A stretch of 64,000 nucleotides of DNA from Phaeosaccion multiseriatum. Its lineage: Eukaryota > Ochrophyta, other classes. The translations under genes were made by a program, and so were the position numbers. A model generated the notes under the pieces. That model made no database searches, was not told the origin of the DNA, and saw nothing but the letters and a program-made list of their open reading frames with translations. The stretch lies in assembly GCA_965112735.1 (NCBI GenBank), contig OZ218952.1, forward strand, positions 4,588,001-4,652,000, in the 5' to 3' direction. Positions within the stretch are counted from its first letter, which is position 1, and each line of letters begins with the position of its first letter. Positions 44,532 through 57,156 of this stretch are shown one piece after another.

Positions 44532-45185
44532 ATGAAGACCGCATGCATCGCCGCCATGGCCACCCTTGGGTGCGCCTCCGCCTTCGTGGCACCCACCGCC
44601 TTCACCGGCAGCGCGGTTGCCAAGGCCCCCAAGAGCTCTAGCAGCATGAAGATGGCCTTCGAGGACGCCGAGGGAGCCCAGGCTCCTCTGGGATTCTTCG
44701 ACCCCCTCGGACTCCTGAACGACGCCGACCAGGAGCGATTCGACCGACTCCGATACGTCGAGGTGAAGCACGGACGCATTTCCATGCTTGCCATCGCTGG
44801 TCACCTTGTGCAGCAGAACGTGCGCCTGCCCGGATACCTGTCCATCTCCGAGAACATTAAGTTCACGGACGTGCCCAACGGCCTGGCAGCCTTCTCCAAG
44901 ATCCCCGCCGCCGGCATTGCCCAGCTGGTCGCCTTCATCGGCTTCCTCGAGCTGGCCGTCATGCAGCAGGTGGAGGGCTCCACCCCCGGTGACATGAACA
45001 GGTTCGGAGAGAACTCCACCTGGGCATCCTGGGACGAGGAGACCCAGAGCCGCAAGCGCTCCATCGAGCTCAACAACGGCCGCGCCGCGCAGATGGGCAT
45101 CCTCGCCCTCATGGTGCACGAGCAGCTCAACGGCCGCCCCTACATCATCAACGACATCCTCGGACAGGCCTACACCTGGAACTAA
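44532..45185 (+). CDS. VCP: Violaxanthin/chlorophyll-a binding light-harvesting protein (VCP)
   Basis: Intronless, 217 aa. It binds chlorophyll a and violaxanthin in thylakoids and is the main antenna protein of eustigmatophytes. The leader MKTACIAAMATLGCASA|FVAP is a bipartite plastid signal with the classic ASA-F junction. Helix 1 has the chlorophyll-binding signature RYVEVKHGRISML, helix 3 the symmetric ELNNGRAAQMGIL. Between them is the hydrophobic helix 2 (IAQLVAFIGFLELAVM). The loop around LGFFDPLGLL is typical of red-lineage LHC proteins. GC3 is extremely high (almost all codons end in C or G), which marks a highly expressed gene and contrasts with the neighbours. Start chosen by the signal peptide; the preceding in-frame extension lacks one. 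Confidence 0.97.
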   Translation: MKTACIAAMATLGCASAFVAPTAFTGSAVAKAPKSSSSMKMAFEDAEGAQAPLGFFDPLGLLNDADQERFDRLRYVEVKHGRISMLAIAGHLVQQNVRLPGYLSISENIKFTDVPNGLAAFSKIPAAGIAQLVAFIGFLELAVMQQVEGSTPGDMNRFGENSTWASWDEETQSRKRSIELNNGRAAQMGILALMVHEQLNGRPYIINDILGQAYTWN

Positions 45186-45545
45186 GGAGCTTGTTGCTCC
45201 CCCCCCCCAAGAGGTACATATGGCGTTTGAGAGAGAGAGAGGTATCTGCCTCGGTTTTGCTGGCTCTCGTGTGTAGATTAAAGAGAGAGGTATCTGCCTC
45301 GGTTTTGCTCTGGTGTGTAGACTAAACATGTAATCAAAGCCTATTTATTTAACACGCAAATCTTTTCTTTCAAGATGAGGAGGCCTTAAGGGGTGCCACT
45401 TAACCGTCTCCCTTGAGAACCGTGGGACACACCTGGTCGAAGCAGAGGTTCGTGTAGGGGCTCCTCTTCGATCCTCTGCATTCTATGCAGCGGCTTATTG
45501 CCAAGGGCAGCGAAGCAAGCTCCTCCCCCTGCGAGTCCCAACCAC

Positions 45546-45670
45546 GCGCCACTGTTGTCATGTGCAATGTGCATCGAAAGAGTGTCGCGCCACTGTTGTC
45601 ATGTGCAATGTGCATCGAAAGAGTGTCGCGCCACTGTTGTGATGTGCAATGTGCATCGAAAGAGTGTCGT
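45546..45670. repeat. Tandem repeat, 3 x 41 bp
   Basis: Three near-identical copies beginning CGCCACTGTTGTCATGTGCA; one C-to-G change in the third copy. Flanking DNA is not repeated. Confidence 0.9.
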
Positions 45671-46179
45671 AGGCACCCCATTCACCAGTGGGTGTCTGGG
45701 TTGTGCGTACCTTAGCATCTCTCTCCTATGCTGTGTATCACCAACTGGTGCTGCTGGCTTCACATGGCTCCGCCCTGCTTTCCTTCCCCCTTCCCCCCCC
45801 CCCCCGCGCTCCATGGCACACCTGGAGTGGAGTAGTAAGTCAGGAAGAGGAGAGTGGAGGGAGGTGAGGACGGGAGAGATACGGAAGTTAGCCAAGTGGG
45901 CAGGTGGGGAGTGAGTGTGTGGATCATGACTATGAGAGCGACAGGATGAAAGAGACGACGGAGATGGAACCAACCATACCAGGCGTCATCTCTCTCTCAC
46001 CTCACATCACTCACACGCACCCACACCTGTGTCTCTTCTTTCTCTTTCGCTCTCTCACTTTCTCTCTATGTTGCAACCCCCCCAAACGGGTTGGCGACTA
46101 GATGACCAGCATAGAGAGCCACAACCTCACACACTCCCAATCAAGAGGCGCTAAAGTTGGGTTCCTGACGGGATTCTGA

Positions 46180-46400
46180 GGGAAAGGGGATTCCGGATTC
46201 TGATGGCCTCTGCAGGGCGGATTCCGGATGCTGGCCTCTGCAGGGCGATTCTGGGCGGTGCGGCTTAGCAATAAGGCAATGAATGACGTCATAGTGCGTA
46301 GAAAAAGTCAGGGAAACAGGATTCGGAATCCTGGCGGCCTCTGGAGGGCGGATTCCGGATGCTGGTGGCCTCTGCAGCGCGGATTCCGGATTCTGTCACC
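46180..46400. repeat. Degenerate GGATTCCGGAT-rich repeat block
   Basis: The unit GGATTCCGGATGCTGG plus CCTCTGCAGGGCG recurs at least five times in direct orientation with spacing of 25-100 bp. It lies upstream of the NOP2 start and could include its promoter. Confidence 0.75.
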
Positions 46401-46566
46401 GCCCTTCAGAATCCCATTAAAATAAGTCGTGCGATGGCCAGTCGTCCAATCAATCGAAATCAAGGGAAAAGGACTCCCAAACTGAAACTGTAGGTCACCC
46501 TCGGATCAGGCAGGGCCGCACAGAAGAAAATTAAAGGACCAGCACCAGCTTCTCGACAGCTGCGTG

Positions 46567-46840
46567 ATGGCCAAGGCTAAGACGCCCGTGCAGAAGAAGG
46601 GTCGAGCAGCAGCAGCCGCACCCACTGCTAAGAAGAAGGCCAAGACCCCCACCGCATCCAAGGCGAATGGAGTGGTACGGTCGAAGCCAGTAAGCACGAC
46701 TCCCAGCAGGAAGACGGCGCCTTCCCCCACCCCGACTAAGAGAGGAAAGAGTCGTGTGAAAGCGGTGAGTGCGTCCACTTCGAAAGGAAAAGGGAAGAAG
46801 AGGAAGGCAGAGAGCTCAGAGGAGGACAAGGACGAGGGCA

Positions 46841-46872
<32 letters not shown>

Positions 46873-49222
46873 GAGGAGGAGGAGGAGGATGAGGAGGGGG
46901 CAGGGGGGGAAGCAACATTTTCGGACAAGAACAAGTCTTGGTTAAAGCTAAAGGGAAAGTCCTCGTCCGTGGGGAAAGGTCTCCTGGATGATGATGATGA
47001 GGAGGCCTCTGGCAGTGGAGATGAGGATGGCGACGACGACGAGGAGGATGAGGAGGAGGAGCTACCCATTGAGAGAGCAGCAAGGGAGCATGAAGAAGAG
47101 GAGGCCGCCATGCGAGTGGAGGAGATAGAGAGCGCGAAGGAGGGCCTGCGGAGAGATGCCCAGGAGGCTCGGGCTATGCTGAAATTGCCCGTGGTCGAGT
47201 CGCAGAGAAAAAAGGCCAAGGCCAAGGCTAAGGGCAAGGTCGTGAGTGAGGAGGCCGTAGAGGAGGACGAGAAAGAGGAGGACCATGACGACGACGCCGA
47301 GATGGGGGGGGAGGAGAGCGACGAGGAGGGGGAGGAGGAGGAGGAGAGCGAGGAGGACGAGGGAGGAGAGGACGGCGAGGAAAAGGAAGAAGGGGACGCT
47401 GCTGATATGATGGCAGAGCAGGATGAAGCCCCTGCAGTGCTGCGTGAGCGAATCGCAGAGGTGGTGGAGGTTCTCTCTGACTTCCGCGAGCGCAGAGACC
47501 CTGAGGTGTCTCGGTCTCAGTACATGTCTCAGCTAACGCGCGACCTGGCCTCCTACTATGGCTACCTGAGGGAGCTGGCGGAGCTCTTTCTTCGCATGTT
47601 CTCTCCCTCGGAGTGTGTTGAGTTTATGGAGGCCAACGAGAAGCCGAGGCCGCTCGTGATCCGCACCAACACGCTCAAGACAAGGAGGAAGGTGAGGCAG
47701 AGAGACAACGGAAGGAGAACAGGAGGAGGAGAGAAAAGGCAACATACCACCTTCTATTTTGAACCGTCTTACCCTTTCCCCTCTCTCACGAATTCCTGCC
47801 CGCCTCCCAATCCCCCCCTCACCCGTAGGACCTGGCGGAGGCTCTGATCAAGCGTGGCGTAGGCCTGGAGCCGTTGGCCCCTTGGTCTAAGGTGGGGCTC
47901 AAGATTGTGGAGTCACAGGTGCCGATTGGAGCCACACCCGAGTACCTTGCCGGGCACTACATGCTGCAGGTAATACGGACGGAGGGAGGGAGGAATACAT
48001 GGGGTGTGTGTGTGTGTGTGCGGTGTATGTCTGTCGCCCTCCCTGTCCTCGTCACCGGTCGGCCTCTTCACTCACCCGCCCACCCCCCCTTCCATGCTAT
48101 GCCCATATACCTCTCCCCCCCTCTCTCCCTCCCCACCCCAGTCTGCCTCCTCCCTATGCCCAGTGATGGCCCTGGACCCTCAGCCCCACGAGCGCATACT
48201 GGACATGGCCTCTGCCCCGGGGGGCAAGTCGTCCTACATCTGTCAGCTCATGCGCAACACGGGATGCGTTGTGTCCAACGACCTCAGGTGCGTCGTACGC
48301 CCCCGTGCATATGCCTCAGTACGTCATAGGCCTATGTGCGTATCCCTCAGCCTATCCGTGTGTGTCCCTGCCTATCCCTCCCTCCTTCTCCCGCGGGGTG
48401 CTTATCATAATCCAAACCAACACCCAAATGCCCAATGCCAAATCCAAAGGCCCCAGCGGCAGAAGGCCACCATGGCCAACCTGCACCGCCTCGGGGTGCG
48501 CAACAGCGTGGTGTGTTGTCACGACGGACGCAAGCTTCCGGGCATGGTGGGGGGTTTCGATCGAGTCCTCCTCGACGCTCCTTGCAGTGGGCTGGGGGTG
48601 ATTTCGCGTGACCAGTCGGTCAAGCTGCAGAGGAGTGTCAAGGACATTCAGCGAACAGCGCATTTGCAGAAGGAGCTGCTCGTGGCGGCGATTGATTTGG
48701 TGAACTCGAAGAGCAAGAGCGGTGCCGTTGTGGTGTATTCCACCTGTTCGGTGTCGCTCGAGGAGAACGAGATGGTGGTGCAGGTAAGGAGGGACTTTGG
48801 GCGGGAGGGAGGGGAGGGAGGGGAGGGAGGGAGAGATGGGAGGGGAGGGAGGGAGCGGTGGGCGCGAGATGACTCGCCTATGCGGGGGTCCGGGGTGGGG
48901 TTGGTTTTTAATTTGGTTCAGCTCCTCACTCCCTTCGCCTCCCTCCCTCCATCTCTCCTCTCTTGGCGCATTGAATCCTCCCTCCCTCTCCTCCCTCCTT
49001 CCTCCCTCCCTCTCCCCCCTCCCCTCTCCTCCCTCCCCTCCCCTCCCTCCCCTCCCCTCCCTCCTTCCCTCCCTTCCTCCCTCTCCCCGAGTGCAGTACG
49101 CGCTCACCAACAGATACGTCAAGCTCGTCCCCTCTGGCCTTGACCACGGCCGCCCCGCCTTCACGCGCTATCAGGAGAAGAGGTTCCACCCCACCATGAC
49201 CAACGCACGCAGGTGAGGGGTG

Positions 49223-49274
<52 letters not shown>

Positions 49275-50236
49275 TGTGTGCGTGTGTGTGTGTGTGCGTG
49301 TGTGTATGTGTGTGTGTGTGTGTGGGTACCTGTGTGGGTATGGATGGGTGGGCGCATGCGTTGGCGTGTACGTGCACGCTCCCCCTCGCTCACCCTCTCT
49401 CTCCGACCATTCTCCAAGACGTTTCTTCCCTTTCCATTGACTTATTCTCGTCGCCATTGACTTCTCCTCTCATGACCAGGTTCTACCCGCACGTCCACAA
49501 CATGGACGGTTTCTTCGTGGCCAAGTTCGTCAAATTCGCCAACGGAAAGCGGAAGAGTGCGTCAGTGCAGGAGGAGGAGAAGGAGGTTAAGAGGGACAAG
49601 GCAGTGGCGGCGCTGACACACGAGGATGAGGACCGGCAGGCCCGACTCAAGAGGCAAAAGAGGCAGGATCAGAACGAGCGCATCGAGAGGGAGAAGGCGG
49701 GGGAGCTTGTGGGGGCCAAGGTGCGGGAGGTGGGTTCAGATGACGACGATGGGGACGTGGAGATGGAGGACCAACAGGAGAAGGAGGGAGGAGGGAAGAG
49801 CAAGAAGGGGGCCAAGAACCCTAAGACGGGCAAAGCAGGAGCAGGAGCAGCAGAAGAAACAGGAGGAGGAGGACGAGCAGAGAAGGGTAAGAAGAGGGAC
49901 GCCAAGGGAAGCAAAGCGGGCAAGGGCGAGAAAGGAACGCAGAAGACAAAGGGGTCAGCAGCAGCAGCAGCAACAGCAGCAACAGCAGCAGCAGGAGGAA
50001 GAGGGAAGGTAGAAGGTATCGAAGGAGACGGGAAGGGAGCAGCACCGAAGAACCACGTGGAGGCTGTCAAGGCATCATGGAAAGAGGCCAAGGAGAAGGC
50101 GGCGAAAGCCAACCCGATGGTCAAGGGGGAGAAGTACAAGGGTAAGCATCAGACGCCCAAGCCGATAAGCAAGGGGGGGAAGAGAAAGAGCACCAAGAGC
50201 AACAGCCACAACAAGAAGAAGCCCTCAAACAAGTAG
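46567..50236 (+). CDS. NOP2: NOP2/NSUN1-type 25S/28S rRNA (cytosine-C5) methyltransferase
   Basis: Exons 46567-47691, 47829-47969, 48142-48287, 48450-48783, 49097-49212, 49480-50236, phase-consistent (872 aa). It methylates a large-subunit rRNA cytosine in the nucleolus and is needed for 60S assembly. The catalytic core shows RPLVIRTNTLK, the SAM-binding MASAPGGKSSYICQL, LLDAPCSGLGVISRD with C516, and YSTCSVSLEENE with the nucleophile C570, then FYPHVHNMDGFFVAKF. The N-terminal ~300 residues are Lys-, Asp- and Glu-rich (nucleolar style) and the C-terminal ~200 Lys/Ala/Gly-rich, ending KKKPSNK. Start ATG 46567 follows an in-frame GTG. The acceptor at 48449 (CCAAAG|GCC) was chosen over the nearby CCCCAG because only it preserves phase. 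Confidence 0.93.
49217..49324. repeat. (TG)n microsatellite in the last NOP2 intron
   Basis: About 100 bp of TG with scattered CG and TA variants, starting right after the donor GTGAGG at 49213. Confidence 0.9.
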
Positions 50237-50727
50237 AGGGGAGGGAGTTTGTCGGGGTACAGTAGTTCAGAGTAGTCCGAAGTGTGGAGAGAGAGAGAGA
50301 GTGTGTGTGTGGGGGGGTGGCAGGGTTGGGAAGAAGGTGAAGAGGTTCACTTAGCAGAGCAGCGTGCTGCTGCTGTTGTTGTTGGTGGGCTGTGAGAGCC
50401 AGCCAGACCAGTTCCAAATAAATGACTTGATTTATTTTACCACAGAGCCTCCTTCGTTCCTTCAGTACTACCTCCTTCAATACACAACATACGGCCAGGA
50501 GAGTAATCCGCCCCTCCGCCTCGTCCTCCTCCCTCTCCTCGCTGAATGTCTCGCTGAATGTCTCGCTGCTTTATTAAAAAATGTATGCGTACTGTGTAGG
50601 CGGCAGGGCAGATAGAGCACGGACGAGGAGTATGCAGCATGACCACTGCTTTGCGTCTTTGTTGACCCACCCACAGGCACCACGGGTCAAGTGCAGGTCC
50701 ACGACAGCTCGGAAATCACTTTCAGAT
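50237..50727. other. Convergent intergenic region, NOP2/MFS
   Basis: Contains a GTGTGTGG stretch near 50300, an AATAAATGACTTGATTTATT palindromic pocket at 50417-50436 and TTTATTAAAAAATG near 50570. Either could supply 3'-end signals. No gene is seen. Confidence 0.6.
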
Positions 50728-53700
50728 TCAGATGAGATGCCGATGCTGGTGACTCTCTCCCCCTTGCCCTCCCTCCCCCTCCTCCATTTCTTGTTCTTGT
50801 TCTTCCTCTTGCTCCTCCTCAAAGGCGAGTGAGCCCATCGATCCCATCAACGGCTCTTCAAGCACCCGGATCACTCTCTCCCTCTCCCCTCCCCACCCCC
50901 CGCTTCGCTGCCGCCCTCGTCCTCCTTCTTCTCCCCCCCCCGCCCCATCACCATCTTGACCGCTCTCTCCCACCGCTTCCCACACCCCTCTCCGACCCGC
51001 AGGCGAGGCTGCCCCCGTGACGAGTGCGATGGTCAGTCCCAATAAGGCAAGCAGCCCCGCAAGAAAGAACGGGGCTCCGGGTCCACGTATCCACCCCACT
51101 GCCTCCCACTTCCACCCCCCCCCCCGTCCTCCTCCTGCCTCCTCCTCGAAACTGACACTGAAACTGGTACTTGCGGCGCCTTTTGGCTGCTGATAATACC
51201 CCCCCTCACCCTCACTCCATCCCCGTCCTTCATGACCGCTAGTGTAATCGTCGCCTTTGTCGTCATGGTTAGACCCTACCCCCCACGCGAAGGCCCGAGC
51301 AAATAAGGGCCCTGCCACAATTTGTGTGAGCGATCGAAGGACGGTCAGTGCCCCCTGCAGCCTGCCCCCACTCCCCCGGGGGTCCAGCACGGCCTTGGCG
51401 AGGAAGGCCTGTAGACAGGGGTCAGAGAGGGTGTAGACGCTCGTCACGAGGCACACAATATAGAGCATCCACCCACGCCACGCCAGGCCGTAGCAAATGC
51501 TTGATACCGCCTGGGGGGGTGTGGGGGGATGTGGAGAGGACAGCGGTGAGTTAAATCATGCATCAAGTTTGTGCTTTCGTGAAACGTCTGCTGGAGGCAG
51601 GAGAGACGGAGAGAGAGAGGAAGGAGAGAGCCATACGATAGGAGAGAGGCAGAGAGGCGGGAGAGTGACATCGAGGAGGGGAACGAGAGACACCTGAGAG
51701 AGAGAGGAGAGGAGAGAGACCGGAGAGGAGAGGAAGGAGCACGGGTAAGCTCAAGGAGGCGAGGGGTGGGGGTGCGAAGAATGTACCGCACAGCAATTGG
51801 TGATACAACACGGCACAGCCGAGGGCTAATACCTGCAAGCCGAGGCCCCAGTAGACCCCCTGCCGCTGGGAGAGCAAGCGCGGTACGAGGAAGCGCAGCA
51901 GCACGCCCTGATAGGCCGCCAGCACAAGCCCCAGGAAGGAGAAGAAGAGGCCTTTGAGGTGACGCAATAGGGGCGGGGGGGTGGTTGGTGTGGTTGTTCC
52001 TCTTGTTTGTAGAGTTGGATGATGGAGAGTGGCAGAGTGAGTGCGTGGGCGCTTTTCTTTCTTTCTTTCTTCTCCCCCTCCCATCTCTAACACCCATCGC
52101 TCTCTCACTCCCGTTCTCACTGACTCACACACTCTCTCACTGACTCACTCACTCACTCACTCACTCAATCACTCCCTTCCTCCCTCACTCAGTACATCCC
52201 TCTCTCCCTCCCTTCCTCCCTTTCTCACTCACTCACTCACTCACTCACCGATGAGGGTGGGGTCCCAATCGAAGCGGAAGTCGAGGTAGAGGTACATTTG
52301 AGAGTAGCCCCCCAGGGCCAGCAGGTAGCACGTGTAGATGCAAGACACCACAAAGAGCTTTCTGCAAGGGGGAGGAGGGAGAAAGAGGAAAGAGAGGGAG
52401 AGAGAGAGAGAGGAAGAGCAAGTGAGAAGGAGGAGACAGAGAGGGGGAGAAGGGCAGGTAGAAGTGTCAAGCACATGTCAAGCACATGTCAAGCAGGGCG
52501 CAGGCTGGGGTCTACCGCAGACATCGACAAGACTAATTCTTCTCTCAAACCCAACTTCTTATCCTCCCTCTCTCTCCCTCTTCCACACAGGCCACACTCC
52601 AGCCCTATACGGACAGAAAGACACATCACATGGGTACATACATGGCCCTGTACAGATAGACAATGGATCAAAGCCCTTAGACGGACCAAAGCCATAAGAC
52701 AACAGACCAAAGCCTCCCTCTCTCACCGCGTCTCGCCCAGAGTCTTGACCACCACGAATGGGTTCACAAACTTGAGCTGCGGACGGGCCAGCGGCGAACT
52801 GGCACTGTCGTTACTTGGTTCCTTGCTTGGCTCCCCACTTGGGTCTCCACCCTCCCCAAGGCTGTAGCCACTCCTGCTGCTGCTGCCCAGAGTGCCCTCG
52901 GTTCCTCCTCCCTCCTCCCCTTCCCCCCCTTCCTTCTTGTCCGCCCCTGCTCCCTGCAGAGTCGCGTAGTTCACAGATGCGTCGAAGGGGCTCAGACTGC
53001 TGTCCAGGAGGGCCTGTTGCTGCTGCATCACCAACTCCTGCTGCTGCTGCTGCTGTTGCTCCTGGGCTTCTGTCTGCTGCTGGGACAAGACGGGGAGCCA
53101 AGTCGCAAAGCTCAAACCGGCTCGCAGCCCCTTCGCCCTGGCCTTGGCCTTTGCCTTCGCCCTCACCCTCGCTCCCTCCGCAGTCTCAGGCAAGTAGCGT
53201 CTGAGATTCGATCAACAAGGAGGAGTTTCGGTTTCAGTCTCCGTTTCTACTTTGAATACTGTACGATACTAAGTGGCAATCAAAAAGTCGGAAACCAATG
53301 CTTCTGTGATCAAGGAGGGGCCCTGGGCCGAGGGGAAAAAAGGAACGCTAAGGGGAGAGAGAGGGGGATGGGTCCAAGTGGAGAGAGAGAGCACTAACAC
53401 ACACTCACAACTCACTCACCTCGCCAGCACGAGGCCCACCAGCTTGAGCCCTGCAGCCACGAGGCAGGGAGTGAGCATGTTGACCCTGAGCAGCAGGCCG
53501 GCAAGCACGGGCCCCACCGTGATGGACAGACCAAAGACGGCCCCCATAACGGCAAAGCGGTGCGCGAGTGTGGTGGCTCGTCGCTTCTGCTCCTCGTCGT
53601 CGTCCACCCCCTCGTCCTGCCCCTGCCGCCACTCCATATCCTCCTCTCCTTCTGGGCACTGCCGCCGCCGCCGCCGCTGCTGCTGCTTGTCATGCCCCTG

Positions 53701-54775
53701 CTTGTCATGCCCCTGCTTGTCATGCCCCTGCTTGTCATGCCCCATATGCCCCTGCTTGTCCTGCTGGGAGGCCTGGAGGGGTGTTCGGAGCGGACTTGCA
53801 CTTTGATACAGCCCTTCCCCCCTCTCCCCTCCTCTCTGATACAACCCTTCTTCTTCTCTCTCCGTGCGTCTGTCTCTGCCTCTGCCTCCGTCTCCTCGTG
53901 TAGGACTGTGCACGAGCCCCTCTCCCGTCCTTGAGGTTGGCACAGGGGGAACGTCTCCCCCTCTTGACGCTGTCCCCGTCTCTGCCCCATCAGAGAGGGC
54001 TGACATATCTGATATGATAGCTTGTGCGATGGGAAACACGAGCGACAGAGAGCTGCCCATGACCCGTGTGAATATCATCAAGCCGAGAGAAGCGGGGTCT
54101 AGGCCGAGGGCAAGCGACGTGAGGGCGCCCACGAGGAGGGAGAGTTGAACGACGGGTACGCGGCCAAGTTGGTCGCTGAGGGACACGAGGGAAGGCACGA
54201 TGATGACCTGCATCACCGCCTCCACCGAGGTGATGACGCCTGAGTGGGTGAGGGAAATGGGGGGGGTGGAGGAGATGGAGAGTGGTAAAAGGATTCGGGA
54301 GACCCGAGAGGGGCAGGGCGGAGGCGGCAGAGTGGCAGAGGAAGCAAAAGGATGGTCGGGTTATACACGGGGGTTGATGGTTGGGATGGTTGGGTAAAGA
54401 AACTGAGGTGAGGGGGTTAGTGCACTCACACGCACCGTTTGTCTTCGAGGAGGCAACGGCATCATCATTGTATATTCGCAGCAGGATGTTGGGGTACAGC
54501 TGCATCAGCACGGTCTCGGACACGATGAAGACAAACACCAGCCTGGCCGGGCAGCAGGGAGGAGCGGGAGGGGGGGGGGGGTTAGCAGGAGGCTGGGCGG
54601 AGAGGAAAGGACTGCTTGGGTCGACTCACCAGGGTAGCACGGCTTCGGCTCTCGCCAAGCTCTTCGTCTCCTCTTCGCGCCTTTCGCTCCTGGTACTGAT
54701 ATTGCTATTGACGCTCGCCGCGCTGCTGACTCGTATCCTGACTCCACTCGCTCCAGCAGCTGAGTCATCGTTCAT
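50728..54775 (-). CDS. Major facilitator superfamily transporter with long loops
   Basis: Seven minus-strand exons: 54775-54630, 54542-54436, 54239-53420, 53200-52727, 52361-52249, 51951-51833, 51510-50728, phase-consistent (853 aa). MFS motif A follows TM2: LSDQLGRVPVVQLSLL, resembling the drug/H+ antiporter (DHA1, TetA-like) group. Hydrophobic segments include LVFVFIVSETVLMQLYPNIL, ALTSLALGLDPASLGLMIF, MGAVFGLSITVGPVLAGLLL, LFFSFLGLVLAAYQGVLL, WMLYIVCLVTSVYTL and APFFLAGLLALLGLTIALV. The family is normally 400-600 aa. The surplus is in cytosolic loops: a ~130-residue insert with GHDKQ repeats inside the N-terminal half, a central ~150-residue Gln/Gly-rich loop, and an acidic/Gly tail. Substrate unknown. 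Confidence 0.85.
53686..53760 (-). repeat. Coding minisatellite, 15-bp units (GHDKQ) in the MFS gene
   Basis: Four perfect 15-bp copies plus degenerate ends encode GHDKQ in tandem inside a predicted cytosolic loop. Unit length keeps the frame. Confidence 0.9.
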
Positions 54776-55559
54776 TGCGCCTCAGAGAGAGGCCTCAAAG
54801 GTGCTCGTCCTTCACCTTTTTCTTCTCCTTCTCCGCCTTCTTACTATTCCACTACTGCTTCTCCTTCATGCCACTGGTTCTTCCCCTCCTATCCTTTTCT
54901 TTCAATCTCTCTCTCTCCTCTAATTCCCCCCCCTTTGCTCTTTCTTTGTCTTCCCCTCCCTCTCTCCCTGAAGAGCCCAACGCCTGTGGTCCTCTTCCTT
55001 CCTCGCCACGGGTTGACAAGAAGGGCTTTTAGACCGTACTGTGGGGGAGGAGTGGGAGCGAGGCCGCGCGTCCGAATATTGATCGGGAGGATCAGGGTTT
55101 GAGGAGCGGGCAATCCAGTTTCAGTTTCAGCCCCCCCTTTCCTGCTTCACTCGATAATCTTTACTCTTACCAAGTTCTTGCCTGTCTTCTCTTCCCTGCC
55201 GGAGGCCACCTCTCTGCACCCCGAGGAAGCATGAAGTTGGCAATGTGAATGTTGATGTGTCGGCTGCGAGCTTGGTTTATCGTAGTAGCTCCGGTGGGGA
55301 ACGCCGAGGGCGCTGAGGGACACTCGCGATTCAACGTCTCGGACGGAGCGGAGAAGACACCTCTAGGCTCAAAAGGTAAGACACAAGAGGCTCAGTCTTG
55401 CCTCGTGCCTGCTTCTTCGTTCGGGCACGCGCGCAAGTGCTTCCAATGCTTCCATAATATTCACTTCAACTCCCTTCCCTCTCTTCGCTCATCTGCGTCG
55501 CTCGTTCTTCTCCCAAGAACAGTCCCGCTACTGAAAGCTGCAGCAGCTCGAGCATCAAC
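54776..55559. promoter_or_regulatory. Divergent upstream region, MFS/tail-anchored genes
   Basis: 784 bp. Long CT-rich blocks (54805-54970) are near the MFS start. GTTTCAGTTTCAGC occurs at 55110-55123, and a similar TTCGGTTTCAGTCTCC is seen inside the MFS gene at 53227. No TATA box is clear. Confidence 0.45.
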
Positions 55560-57116
55560 ATGAGTAATAGTAATGGGAATAGCAACTCGAGTGACAATGG
55601 TGGCACAGAAACGTTTCGAGAGGTCTTATCGCACGGCCCCACGGAAATCCCCTCTGAGGACGACATGGCGGCTGCCTTGTCCAGCATCGGATGTGGGCCG
55701 CAAGCGGCAGTAGACCACCCAGACGAATGGCCAGAGGTAGAAGAGGGGGAGGAGGAGGAGGAGGAGGAGGAGGAGGAGGAGGAGGAGCAGCAGCAGCAGG
55801 AGCACAAGCAGGAGGAGGAGCAGTTCTTACACCCCCACCAGGAACCACAGCCACCACAGCCGCAGCCACGGCCACAGCGGCAGGCACAACCACCGCCACA
55901 GCAACGGCCACAGCAGCAGCCGCCACCAGTAGAAGGCTTGAATCATCGGGGTGGTCTGGCTGCCTGGTTGCTGCAGCCGGTGAGGTTCGGCGTGGATGCG
56001 CTCAAGTGGGTCGGGACGACCGCGGCAGAGCAGGCGTACGGGCGTGCGGTGGCCCCGGTGGTACGCTACGCACAGCCGCTGGGGTGGGCCTCGTACTTCT
56101 TCGATAGATTCAAGGTGATTTTTTGTGGGGTATAGACCTACTGAATCACCAACTGCTGCTGCTGAGGGTGGTTAGGTGGAGGTCTTGTTTACTGTGTCTT
56201 GCCTTCTCTCTCTTTTTAGAGAACAAGTACTTGCATCGCCCCATACCCTCGCTGCGTTGTGTCGCCACACCTACTACACCCACTACACACTTACACACCC
56301 ACTACGCCCCCATACAGGACATGACACCGCAGCGAGCCCGAGACCTCGGCCGCATCTTCAGCAACGCCTTCCTGAACCTCGTTGGACTCACACAGACCCC
56401 AAAGGGCAGGTCCTTCGGCAAAGCTAATTTGAGGGCTGTTGACAGCTTGGCCACATGTGTGAGCTCTCCGAGTGGGAGGCAGCTCGTGTTGGATGGAGTG
56501 GCGGGCTGCGTTAAGGTGAGTTCGGGCTTGAGTTTGTGTTCGCCCTACGCTCTCCTCCTGACTCCTTTTATTCTTTTTCCTCCACACACACCTCACGCCT
56601 CACACCTGATCCTGGCGCCCCCTACACCTCTACTACCGGCCACACTGACACCTTTTACTATGACACCTGACACCTGTTACCCCACACAGGCGGCTGAGGC
56701 CCTGGACACCCCGCAGGCCAAAGCCGCCATCCAGCAGGGGACCGTGGTGGTGGCTCGGCTGATGGATTGGCTGGCGGCCAATGAGTCCAAGGTAAGGTGG
56801 TGTGTGGGGGGTGGGGGTGAGCTGCACGGTGACTGCTGGAGGGTATAGTAGGGTAGGGTAGGGTGGTGTAGGGTGGTTGCTGGAAGGTAGAGTAGAGTAG
56901 GGTAGGGTCGGGTAGGGTAGAGTAGAGTAGGGTTGGGTAAGGTGAGTGCTGGAGGGTAGGGTAGAGTAGGGTAGGGTTGGTAGGGTGATGGCTGGAGGTA
57001 GGGTAGGAAGGGTGGGATGGGGTAGCGTGAGTAAGGTGACCATCCTCCAAGGCATTTTCTCATGATGTTGCTGCCCCCCCTCCCCACTTTCCCCTCGCCT
57101 CATTGACATGTTTGTG

Positions 57117-57156
<40 letters not shown>

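Larger units (their letters stand above)
45186..46566. other. VCP 3' region and intergenic repeats
   Basis: Just after the VCP stop, AGAGAGGTATCTGCCTCGG is duplicated (45236 and 45287) along with GTGTGTAGA-TAAA, so the 3' UTR carries an imperfect ~51-bp tandem duplication. Two minisatellites follow (listed separately). Motif A occurs at 45737-45750. No additional gene is supported. Confidence 0.6.
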
